64,000 bases of DNA from Marinimicrobium alkaliphilum. GTDB taxonomy: Bacteria; Pseudomonadota; Gammaproteobacteria; Pseudomonadales; Cellvibrionaceae. Shown here in pieces: positions 56,441 to 64,000 of the stretch. A program made the translations under genes and the position numbers. Each line of letters starts with the position of its first letter. Positions within the stretch are counted from its first letter, which is position 1. The notes beneath the pieces are model-generated. The model had not been told where the DNA came from and ran no database searches. It saw nothing but the letters and a program-made list of their open reading frames with translations. The DNA is taken from contig NZ_QGMQ01000003.1 of assembly GCF_003259155.1 (NCBI RefSeq), positions 248,001 through 312,000 on the forward strand. Direction: 5' to 3'.

Positions 56441-58555
56441 CTAGTTTTTGCTGCGCTGCACCCGGATGACAAAGCTCATATTGCGAATCCGGCGCATGAT
56501 GTTGGCCAGGTGAATCCGGTTGTGCACGCCGATGCACAGATGAATCACACTGTTGTGGGCATCACGCTCGCGCACGTTGATATGCTCGATGCTTGCGCCC
56601 TGATCCGTAATACGCGTCGCCAGGGTGGCGATGATGCCCCGCTCGGATTCCACCTCGACCCGAATATCTGCCAGGAATTCACCGCTGACATTGGGGGCCC
56701 AGTTGACCTGACTGATTTTTTCCGGCTTCTGGCGCAGCTCGGTGATATTGCGACAGGTGTCCTGGTGCACCACCAGGCCTTTGCCGGGGCTGATATGACC
56801 GATCACCGGGTCGCCGGGAATGGGACGGCAACAGCGGGCAAAAGTGACCATCATGCCTTCACCGGCATCGATGGTCAGGGGCGCGTGCGTGCTGCCGGTC
56901 TTGCCTTTGAATTCGGCTCCCGGCTTGAGCAACTTGGCCACAGCATAGGCCACCCGATTGCCGAGCCCGATATCTTCGAACAGATCTTCCAGCGACTTCA
57001 TCTTGGTGGCGTCGAGCAGCGCCAGCGTTTGTTCTTCTGTCAGCTTTTCCAGCTCCAGTTGAAGCTCCGTCAAGGCCTTGCTTAGCATCCGCTTGCCGAG
57101 CGCGACCGACTGGGTGTGGCGCTGGTGCTTGAGGAAGTGACGAATAGCACTGCGAGCCTTGCCCGAGACCACAAAATTGAGCCAGTTGGGATTGGGCTGG
57201 GCGTCCTTGGCGGTGATGATGCTGACCTTCTGGCCACTCTGGAGCGGCTGGGACAGGGGCGCCAGACGACCGTTGACCCGACAGGCGACGCAGTTGTTGC
57301 CGACATCCGTGTGCACAGCGTAGGCAAAGTCCACCGGCGTAGCGCCGTGGGGCAACTCGACAATGCGCCCCTTGGGTGTAAACACATACACCTCATCCGG
57401 GAACAGATCGATTTTGACGTTCTCGATAAACTCCAGGGAGTCGCCCGCGCGCTGCTGCATCTCCAGAAGCCCTTGCACCCACTGACGCGCGCGATTGTGG
57501 CTACTGGTCAACGCATCGTCGCTGGTGGACTTATACAGGAAGTGGGCGGCGATGCCGTTGTTGGCCATCTCGTCCATTTCTTTGGTGCGAATCTGTACCT
57601 CGATCGGTACCCCGTGCATGCCCACCAACACTGTGTGCAGTGACTGGTAACCGTTAGACTTGGGAATGGCGATGTAATCCTTGAACTCGCCGAGTACCGG
57701 TTTGTAGAGGTTGTGAATCACCCCGAGAACCCGATAACAGGTGTCGACGCTGTCCACGATAATGCGGAAAGCGTAGACATCCATAATCTCCTTGAAGAAC
57801 TTTTTCTTGGTGCGCATCTTCTGGTAGATGCTGTACAGGTGCTTCTCCCGCCCAATCACCAGGGCCGTGAGGTTTTCCCGCCCCAGCCGTTTTTCGATGG
57901 CAGTCTGAATCTGTTCCACCAGCTCCTTGCGGTTGCCGCGCGCAGTTTTGAGCGCGGCCTGCAGGCGACTCGCTCGCAGCGGGTACATGGCGTAAAAACC
58001 GCGATCCTCGAACTCCAGACGCATATCATTCATACCCAGACGGTGGGCGATGGGCGCGTAGATTTCGAGAGTTTCCTTGGCAATGCGGCGTTTTTTGTGG
58101 GGCGGCATGGCCCCGAGCGTGCGCATGTTGTGCAGCCGATCGGCCAGCTTGACCAGAATCACTCGCAGGTCGTTGGCCATGGCCAAGGCCATTTTCTGAA
58201 AGTTTTCTGCCTGTTTTTCGGCGTGGGATTCGAACTCGATCTGAGTCAGCTTGGAGACGCCATCCACCAGCTCCGCCACGGTGCTGCCGAACTGCTTGCT
58301 GATGGCTTTTTTGCTGATGCCGGTGTCTTCAATCACATCGTGGAGCATGGCCGCCATCAGACTTTGGTAGTCCATATGCATGCTTGCGAGGATATCGGCA
58401 ACCGCCAGGGGGTGGGTAATGTAGTCTTCGCCACTGCGGCGCTTCTGGCCGTCATGGGCTTGCTCGGCATAAAAGTAAGCCCGCTTCACCAGATTGATCT
58501 GGTTCGGCTCAAGGTAGGACGACAGCCGGTGGCTCAGGGCCTCTATGGTTTGCAA
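56441..58555 (-). CDS. spoT: Bifunctional (p)ppGpp hydrolase/synthetase SpoT
   Basis: A 704-residue stringent-response enzyme. HD hydrolase domain (HDVIEDTGISKKAI near 71-84; LADRLHNMRTL near 136-146), synthetase domain (YAFRIIVDSVDTCYRVLGVI, IPKSNGYQSLHTVLVG), TGS domain (VYVFTPKGRIVELPHGATPV), zinc-finger/CC region with ARCCRPIPGD and C-terminal ACT domain. The HD motif is intact, so hydrolysis is expected. It starts with TTG 58555 behind GGAGG. Follows rpoZ. Confidence 0.96.
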   Translation of the reverse strand: MQTIEALSHRLSSYLEPNQINLVKRAYFYAEQAHDGQKRRSGEDYITHPLAVADILASMHMDYQSLMAAMLHDVIEDTGISKKAISKQFGSTVAELVDGVSKLTQIEFESHAEKQAENFQKMALAMANDLRVILVKLADRLHNMRTLGAMPPHKKRRIAKETLEIYAPIAHRLGMNDMRLEFEDRGFYAMYPLRASRLQAALKTARGNRKELVEQIQTAIEKRLGRENLTALVIGREKHLYSIYQKMRTKKKFFKEIMDVYAFRIIVDSVDTCYRVLGVIHNLYKPVLGEFKDYIAIPKSNGYQSLHTVLVGMHGVPIEVQIRTKEMDEMANNGIAAHFLYKSTSDDALTSSHNRARQWVQGLLEMQQRAGDSLEFIENVKIDLFPDEVYVFTPKGRIVELPHGATPVDFAYAVHTDVGNNCVACRVNGRLAPLSQPLQSGQKVSIITAKDAQPNPNWLNFVVSGKARSAIRHFLKHQRHTQSVALGKRMLSKALTELQLELEKLTEEQTLALLDATKMKSLEDLFEDIGLGNRVAYAVAKLLKPGAEFKGKTGSTHAPLTIDAGEGMMVTFARCCRPIPGDPVIGHISPGKGLVVHQDTCRNITELRQKPEKISQVNWAPNVSGEFLADIRVEVESERGIIATLATRITDQGASIEHINVRERDAHNSVIHLCIGVHNRIHLANIMRRIRNMSFVIRVQRSKN

Positions 58556-58672
58556 CTATGCCTCCGCAACAACTCCCCCGAAACAAGAAACGCCTCTGCT
58601 GCGCTCAATGATATCACCGTGCTCGACCGCGCGGGCGGGCGGCTTCAAGCACGGGTCCACTGGGCTTCGGAC

Positions 58673-58927
58673 TTACATCTCTTGTTCGTAGTTTTGTTCC
58701 GGTCTCGCCGGCACGATCGGCTCGTCTTTTTCCAGCAAAATGCTCGCGTCTATCAAGCCCTCTTCGATCTCGCGCAGAGCGATAACGGTGGGCTTGTCGT
58801 TCTCTTCCGGAACCAACGGTTCCTTGCCACCCACAGCGATCTGGCGGGCGCGCTTGCTGCTCACCATAACCAGCTCAAAGCGGTTGTCTACGTGGTCCAA
58901 ACAATCTTCAACAGTAATACGTGCCAT
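58673..58927 (-). CDS. rpoZ: RNA polymerase omega subunit
   Basis: An 84-residue subunit. [20 protein letters not shown] and [12 protein letters not shown], then [16 protein letters not shown], are the omega signature. The open frame to 59029 is rejected in favour of ATG 58927. It lies between gmk and spoT in the usual order. Confidence 0.96.
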   Translation of the reverse strand: MARITVEDCLDHVDNRFELVMVSSKRARQIAVGGKEPLVPEENDKPTVIALREIEEGLIDASILLEKDEPIVPARPEQNYEQEM

Positions 58928-59070
58928 AAATAGTCCGTGATCAATCCGAGTTGCAGTAAAAATGCGGCCTTCAGGGGGCCTATTATGCGCGAGAAACGCG
59001 CGGCCCGCCAGAGCGGGAGAACCGCGCATTGTACATTAATTGGGCAGCGGGTGGTGACTTTTACGCGGCT

Positions 59071-59856
<786 letters not shown>

Positions 59857-59928
59857 TTATACTTGCAGCATGACCCTAAGCACGCCCCCTTCGGCTCCGA
59901 GCCTGCACTCGCGTACGAGGTAACCCCT

Positions 59929-61038
59929 GTGACCCGCCAGGCAAGGCCAGACACCGATGACTACCGTCGACTCCTGCTTCAGGATGTTCCCCTGATCGAT
60001 ACCCGCTCGCCGTCGGACTATTTGCGCGGCTCGCTGCCCAACGCCGTCAACCTGCCGCTGCTGAGCGACGCCGAGCACCAGCAAATCAGCGAGTGCTACC
60101 GCATCCAAGGCGAGGTGGCTGCCAGCCAACTGGAAATGCGCCTGATTGACCCCTACGAGCGTGAGCGACGCACGCAGCAGTGGCTCAACTTTGCGCGGGC
60201 TCACCCCCAGGGCTATTTTTATTGTGCCCGGGGTGGACACCATTCGCGCCTGTGCAAGGATTGGCTTGCGGCCACCGGCGCCCAGTATCCCGCCGTGAAG
60301 GGCGGCTACAAAGCGCTGCGCGGTTACCTGCTGGAGACCATAGAGCGCGTGTTCAGCACCTATCCATTGATGGTAATCACCGGGCACACCGGTGCCGGCA
60401 AAACCGAGTTACTCAACCGGCTTGAGAGCGGCCTCGATATCGAAGCGCTGGCCAACCACCGGGGGACGACCTTCGGCAACCGGCGCGGCGGCCAGCCGAC
60501 GCCCTCGGATTTTGAGAATACTCTGGGCATTGCTTTGCTGCGTCACGAGCAGGCGCGACCGCAGCAACCCTTAGTGATTGAGGAGCATATTCGTCGGGTG
60601 GGCCGCTGCCAACTGCCCCTGGCACTGCGCCAGGCCTTTGAGAAGGCCCCCTTATTGCTGCTGCGCACCTCACTGGAAGATCGGGTCGAACACTGCTTTC
60701 AAAACTATATTCTGGTCAAATTGGCAGAACATCAGGCACTTGATGGCGAACAGGAAGGGTTTGAACGCTTTACCCAGGACCTGCACCGCTCACTCGAGCG
60801 CATCGGCGAGCATCTGGGGGGCGACCGTCTGCGTACCCTTAGCGGGGTCCTCGACTACGCCTTGCGCCGCCATCAAGCCGGTGATAACAGTGCCCACCGG
60901 CTGTGGATCCGCCGGCTACTGGAAGATTTTTACGACCCTCTGTACGAGCGCGCACTGGCGCGCAAACGCCAGCGCATCGTGTTTGAAGGCACTGCCGACA
61001 CCCTCAAACACTATGTCGATTCAAACCTGAAGAACTGA
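59929..61038 (+). CDS. mnmH: tRNA 2-selenouridine synthase
   Basis: A 369-residue enzyme that converts wobble 2-thiouridine to 2-selenouridine through a geranylated intermediate. Rhodanese domain (about 15-130) with the catalytic Cys in YFYCARGGHHSRL, then a P-loop domain with VITGHTGAGKTELLNR. GTG 59929 behind GAGG gives the E. coli-like length (364); the 59848 opening is too long. SelD, needed to supply selenophosphate, is not in the window. Followed by the aldo/keto reductase gene at 7 nt. Confidence 0.92.
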   Translation: MTRQARPDTDDYRRLLLQDVPLIDTRSPSDYLRGSLPNAVNLPLLSDAEHQQISECYRIQGEVAASQLEMRLIDPYERERRTQQWLNFARAHPQGYFYCARGGHHSRLCKDWLAATGAQYPAVKGGYKALRGYLLETIERVFSTYPLMVITGHTGAGKTELLNRLESGLDIEALANHRGTTFGNRRGGQPTPSDFENTLGIALLRHEQARPQQPLVIEEHIRRVGRCQLPLALRQAFEKAPLLLLRTSLEDRVEHCFQNYILVKLAEHQALDGEQEGFERFTQDLHRSLERIGEHLGGDRLRTLSGVLDYALRRHQAGDNSAHRLWIRRLLEDFYDPLYERALARKRQRIVFEGTADTLKHYVDSNLKN

Positions 61039-61045
61039 GGTAACA

Positions 61046-61861
61046 ATGACCGAACACACCGTTTTACCCCCGATTGGCCTGGGTACCTTCCGGCTCCAGG
61101 AGCAGGTCGTGATCGACTCAGTACTCAGTGCCCTGGCACTGGGATACCGCCATATCGACACTGCAACCTTCTACGAGAACGAGGCGGCGGTAGGCAAAGC
61201 CATCCGTGCCAGCGGCGTCCCGCGCGAGGAAATTTTCGTCACCACCAAAATCTGGTGGGACCAGCTCGACGGCGACGGCCCCATTCGCAGCCTCGAAGGC
61301 AGCCTGGAACGCCTGGGGCTGACTCAGGTCGACCTGGCACTGATTCACTGGCCTTCTCCCAACGGGGAGGTGCCCATGGCCGACTATCTCGACGGCCTGG
61401 GTCGCGCCCGAGCGCAGGGTCTGACCCGCCATATCGGCGTCTCCAACTTTACGATTGCCCAAATTGACGAGGCCCTGGCGCTACCGGTCGGCAAATATCT
61501 GGTGACCAATCAGGTGGAAGTGCAGCCTTACCTGGCGAATCGGAAATTGGTCGAGCACTGTCAGCGACGCGGGCTTCAGGTGACCGGTTATATGCCGCTA
61601 GCAGTGGGCAAAGTGATGAAGGACCCGGTGCTCAAGGCCATTGGCGAGCGCCACGGTGCCAGTGCCGCGCAGGTGGCCCTGGCCTGGGTTGTCAGCCGAG
61701 GCATCGCCGTCATCCCCGCCTCGACCAATCCACAACACCAGCAAAGCAACCTGGAGGCGCTCGAGCTCACCCTGAATGCCGAGGACATCGCTCAAATCGA
61801 TGCGTTGGACGCAGGCGAGCGCATTGCCAATCCGCCCTTTGCCCCGCACTGGGATCAATAA
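61046..61861 (+). CDS. dkgB: Aldo/keto reductase, DkgB-like
   Basis: A 271-residue NADPH-dependent reductase. Catalytic tetrad pattern: GYRHIDTATFYENEAAVGKA with Asp and Tyr, FVTTKIWWDQ with Lys, and LALIHWPSPN with His. The coenzyme loop is VVSRGIAVIPASTNPQHQQS. Similar to 2,5-diketo-D-gluconate reductase B; the physiological substrate, for example methylglyoxal or a sugar ketoacid, is uncertain. Co-transcribed with mnmH. Confidence 0.88.
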   Translation: MTEHTVLPPIGLGTFRLQEQVVIDSVLSALALGYRHIDTATFYENEAAVGKAIRASGVPREEIFVTTKIWWDQLDGDGPIRSLEGSLERLGLTQVDLALIHWPSPNGEVPMADYLDGLGRARAQGLTRHIGVSNFTIAQIDEALALPVGKYLVTNQVEVQPYLANRKLVEHCQRRGLQVTGYMPLAVGKVMKDPVLKAIGERHGASAAQVALAWVVSRGIAVIPASTNPQHQQSNLEALELTLNAEDIAQIDALDAGERIANPPFAPHWDQ

Positions 61862-61864
61862 CGC

Positions 61865-62215
61865 CTAGAACTCGAGGCCACCGTCCCACCAGAGCATCAG
61901 GGCCACGGCGGCGATTGAACAGCCGAGCGCGGCGGCGGCCAGCGGCAGCAACTCGGGCAACGCCAGGCTCGGCAAAGTCAGCCCCCACTGGATCACTGCC
62001 GGTATCAGAGGCCACAACAGCAATCCAAGCAGGCTCGCCAGTATCAGCGCTGCCAGCAGCAACAACCAGGGCACCCGCCGCCACCAGGCCACCGGCCGCG
62101 ACTCAGGCAGCGCCGCCATCACCCCGGCGCTGAAGCCATCGTCGGGCAACTCGCGTGACTCGCGCCGCAGGCCCTGAGCGAGCCAGTGTTCAAAATCGTG
62201 ATCGTCGCGGTTCAT
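61865..62215 (-). CDS. Probable membrane anti-sigma factor
   Basis: A 116-residue protein with a soluble N-terminal part of about 45 residues (HDFEHWLAQGLRRESRELPD) and two or three hydrophobic segments (about 48-70 and 90-108). No zinc-binding HxxxCxxC motif is present. The ATG overlaps the ECF sigma stop by 4 nt. That position, and the soluble-N/membrane-C layout, suggest an anti-sigma factor. No family was recognised. Confidence 0.65.
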   Translation of the reverse strand: MNRDDHDFEHWLAQGLRRESRELPDDGFSAGVMAALPESRPVAWWRRVPWLLLLAALILASLLGLLLWPLIPAVIQWGLTLPSLALPELLPLAAAALGCSIAAVALMLWWDGGLEF

Positions 62216-62745
62216 GGTGCCGTCTCCCGCCAGGGGGCAAGTAATAACTGCAAGTGCTGCTTGCCCCGATTGATATGGGTCTTCACTGTGCCGAGGGGCA
62301 GCCCCAGAATCTCGGCAATCTCTTCGTGGGTAAAGCCTTCCTCCAGCGACAGGCGAATGGTCAGCTGCTGCGCCTGAGACAACTGCGCCATGGCCAGGCC
62401 CAGGTCATTGCGCGCATCAATCTGCTCGCTGCTGTGTCCGGCTTGCTCCTCGATCGCGTCCTCACTCAGCCACTCCCGCTGTTTCCGTCCCTCGCTCACA
62501 GCCAGATTGAAGGCAATACGGTAGAGCCAGCTGGAAAAACGCGCCTCCGCACGAAAGCTCGCCAAGTGTGTATAGCCACGAATAAACGTCTCCTGGGCCA
62601 GGTCGTCGGCAGCGTGACTATCGCCCCGGCACAAACGTCGGGCCCAACGCCGCACCGTCGACTGGTAGCGAAGCACCAGTTGCTCATATGCGTGCCGATC
62701 CTGCAGGAATAACACCCGCTCAATCAGCTCCCGATCGGTGGCCAT
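62212..62745 (-). CDS. ECF RNA polymerase sigma factor
   Basis: A 177-residue sigma-70 family protein. Region 2 includes LRYQSTVRRWARRLCRGDSH and DDLAQETFIRGYTHLASFR; region 4 is LSLEEGFTHEEIAEILGLPL followed by GTVKTHINRGKQHL. Between them lies a 40-residue linker. It resembles the RpoE/CnrH group. Its likely regulator is the overlapping downstream gene. Starts 3 nt after the DUF6249 gene stop, in the same direction. Confidence 0.92.
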   Translation of the reverse strand: MATDRELIERVLFLQDRHAYEQLVLRYQSTVRRWARRLCRGDSHAADDLAQETFIRGYTHLASFRAEARFSSWLYRIAFNLAVSEGRKQREWLSEDAIEEQAGHSSEQIDARNDLGLAMAQLSQAQQLTIRLSLEEGFTHEEIAEILGLPLGTVKTHINRGKQHLQLLLAPWRETAP

Positions 62746-62748
62746 GAC

Positions 62749-63225
62749 TCAGTCCTGAGCCGGAAGCCGACGTTCACCCAGTTTAAGCGCTACCAGCTTG
62801 GCGATGCCTACGGCCAGAAAAAGCATGCCGATACTCGCCCACTTGATCCCGCCAACCAGCCCGAGGGCCAGCGCCAGGCCCACCCCCCAACCGATAAAGT
62901 GGATCGCCGAGGACTGCTGACTGTCCGACGGGCCCTTCGGAGTCTGCTGATCGAGCACCTGTTGTGGTACCGGCTGACCAGCCTCGAGAAACTGTTGGAT
63001 AGTTTCTTTTTGCAAACGCAGGCGCTCGCGCCGGCTGCGCAACAGGAAGTACACCACCAGCACCAGGGCCACCAGGGGTGCACCGAAGATCATAAAAATG
63101 GCGAAGTAGGCAATAAACGGCACACTGCCATCAGCGCTGGCCTGCATGGGATCAAAACCCCAGGCGGCGCTTAGGGGCAGGAGCACCAGTGCAGTGCCGG
63201 ACAGTAATCGGAGCATCGGGTTCAT
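62749..63225 (-). CDS. DUF6249 membrane protein
   Basis: A 158-residue protein: signal peptide or first helix (LLSGTALVLLPLSAAWG), a helix near 38-60 (FAIFMIFGAPLVALVLVVYF), a basic stretch RSRRERLRLQKETIQQFLEA with GQPVPQQVL, and two C-terminal helices. The QETIQ..L-GQPVP pattern matches DUF6249, which often accompanies ECF sigma genes. GAGGATAGATGCC precedes ATG 63225. It probably heads the sigma/anti-sigma operon. Confidence 0.85.
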   Translation of the reverse strand: MNPMLRLLSGTALVLLPLSAAWGFDPMQASADGSVPFIAYFAIFMIFGAPLVALVLVVYFLLRSRRERLRLQKETIQQFLEAGQPVPQQVLDQQTPKGPSDSQQSSAIHFIGWGVGLALALGLVGGIKWASIGMLFLAVGIAKLVALKLGERRLPAQD

Positions 63226-63323
63226 GGCATCTATCCTCGTATGACAGCTATCCGCACTGACAGATTCGGTGCGCGACCAATGGTGGTCTGTACATTTAGG
63301 ACGCCTCGCCCGAGCATTTGGAT

Positions 63324-63512
63324 TCACAGCGCCTGCACTTTTTCCGCACCACAACGCGCGCAGCGAAACTGGGTCACCAGCTTGCCCTGCTTGACGTCAA
63401 AGGTGCGCTCGGTCACCACCAGCCATTTATGAAAACCGCTACGACAAAGGGTCTTGCCCTTGTGTTTTTCCTTGGGGCTGGGGCGCTTGAAGGGCACCAC
63501 ATTATCAGTCAT
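63324..63512 (-). CDS. Small zinc-ribbon-like protein
   Basis: A 62-residue basic cytoplasmic protein. LCRSGFHKW near 22-30 and FRCARCGAEK near 49-58 give Cys/His and CxxC ligand pairs, as in short zinc ribbons. No named family recognised. Its ATG overlaps the HAD phosphatase stop by 4 nt, so the two are coupled. Confidence 0.7.
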   Translation of the reverse strand: MTDNVVPFKRPSPKEKHKGKTLCRSGFHKWLVVTERTFDVKQGKLVTQFRCARCGAEKVQAL

Positions 63513-64000
63513 AAGAGGGTCTCCAGGTCCGCGATCGACGTCAGGGTCTGAGCCGGTGGCGACAGTCGCGTCTCGTCACCGGGCTGGTACTTCCCGGTCT
63601 TCACCAGGCGCGCCTCCAGGCCCGCCTGAAGGGCGCCGTCGACATCACCAAAGACATCGTCACCAATCATCAAGCAGTTCTCAGGGGCTAATCCGGTGGA
63701 GTTGACCACCTCGGCAAAAAACGCCGCACTCGGTTTGCCCATAACCACCGGCTCGGCATCCGCCGCCCAGGCAATCGCCCGAACAAAGGGCCCGGCATCG
63801 AGGCTCAGCACATCACCGTCACGAAAATACTTATTGTCGCCGATCGCAATCAGCGGGCAACCCTGTTTGACCAAGCGGAAAGCGCGGTTTAGGTTGGCGT
63901 AACTCAACCCGTCTCGGGCATCGCCAAGCACCACGCAGTCAGGCGCCTCAGGTGGCACCCCGAACACCGCCTCAATCGACGGGTGCACCAGCGTGTAGGG
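63509..64000 (-). CDS. HAD hydrolase, TIGR01458/LHPP-type, C-terminal part
   Basis: The 3' part of a HAD-IIA phosphatase; the gene continues past the right edge. About 164 residues are visible, from PYTLVHPSIEAVFG. Cap-domain region GDARDGLSYANLNRAFRLV, motif III Lys in VVMGKPSAAFF, and motif IV GDDVFGDVDGALQAGL are present; the nucleophile Asp motif lies outside the window. Family members hydrolyse phospholysine or phosphohistidine and pyrophosphate. Upstream of the zinc-ribbon gene. Confidence 0.9.
   Translation of the reverse strand, partial: PYTLVHPSIEAVFGVPPEAPDCVVLGDARDGLSYANLNRAFRLVKQGCPLIAIGDNKYFRDGDVLSLDAGPFVRAIAWAADAEPVVMGKPSAAFFAEVVNSTGLAPENCLMIGDDVFGDVDGALQAGLEARLVKTGKYQPGDETRLSPPAQTLTSIADLETLL

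Overview
The window is about 59% GC chromosomal DNA from a Gram-negative gammaproteobacterium. It carries a complete type II secretion operon (gspC to gspN), a gmk-rpoZ-spoT operon, and dsbB, algQ, an FKBP isomerase, algP, a TIGR02444 gene and an ABC-F gene in an order close to that of Pseudomonas. A secreted alpha-amylase, a PEP-CTERM protein, a Na+/solute symporter and three chemoreceptors suggest a motile, aquatic, polysaccharide-using bacterium, plausibly Cellvibrionales (Marinimicrobium, Saccharophagus or Microbulbifer type). The genus is inference from gene content. I saw no rRNA, tRNA, CRISPR array, prophage or intact transposase.

Layout. 1-2081: the 3' part of tex, a DUF6500 gene, and a 329-bp array of palindromic repeats closed by a 48-bp perfect inverted repeat. 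2082-7141 (minus): a five-gene operon of DUF4212, VC_2705-type symporter, membrane protein, cNMP/CBS/DUF294 protein and DEDDh exonuclease. 7283-11780: two chemoreceptor genes, each behind a FliA-like promoter, with a small secreted protein and a 26-bp inverted repeat between them. 11809-14909: a CPXCG protein, the NfeD/slipin membrane quality-control pair and a TlpA thioredoxin. 14899-28963 (minus): gspCDEFGHIJKLMN, ending in a gene for a lipid-A-core-type kinase fused to a TIM-barrel-like domain.

29240-33762: an alpha/beta hydrolase divergent from a LuxR-type regulator, a small conserved protein, gshA and an orphan FliL-like protein. 33916-40514: the dsbB-algQ-(WD40 lipoprotein)-FKBP-algP-TIGR02444-ABC-F block, with a RAYT-type palindrome between the WD40 and FKBP genes. 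40541-44136: a PAS chemoreceptor and recQ. 44241-46162: a Sel1/TonB-C protein with a lipoprotein. 46246-47006: a PEP-CTERM protein behind a strong sigma-54 promoter match. 47211-49989: alpha-amylase and a ceramidase-like membrane protein. 49993-52198: an ABC exporter with a GyrI-like protein. 52298-55032: ECF42 sigma factor with its YciI partner, a quinone reductase and RidA. 55145-59703: an MFS transporter and spoT, rpoZ, gmk. 59820-64000: mnmH-aldo/keto reductase, an ECF sigma/anti-sigma/DUF6249 operon, a zinc-ribbon protein and a HAD phosphatase cut by the right edge.

Most of the window is ordinary core genome. The points most worth a second look are the kinase-TIM-barrel fusion at the end of the secretion operon, the sigma-54 promoter before the PEP-CTERM gene, the matching FliA-type promoters before all three chemoreceptors, and the three unrelated palindromic repeat elements.
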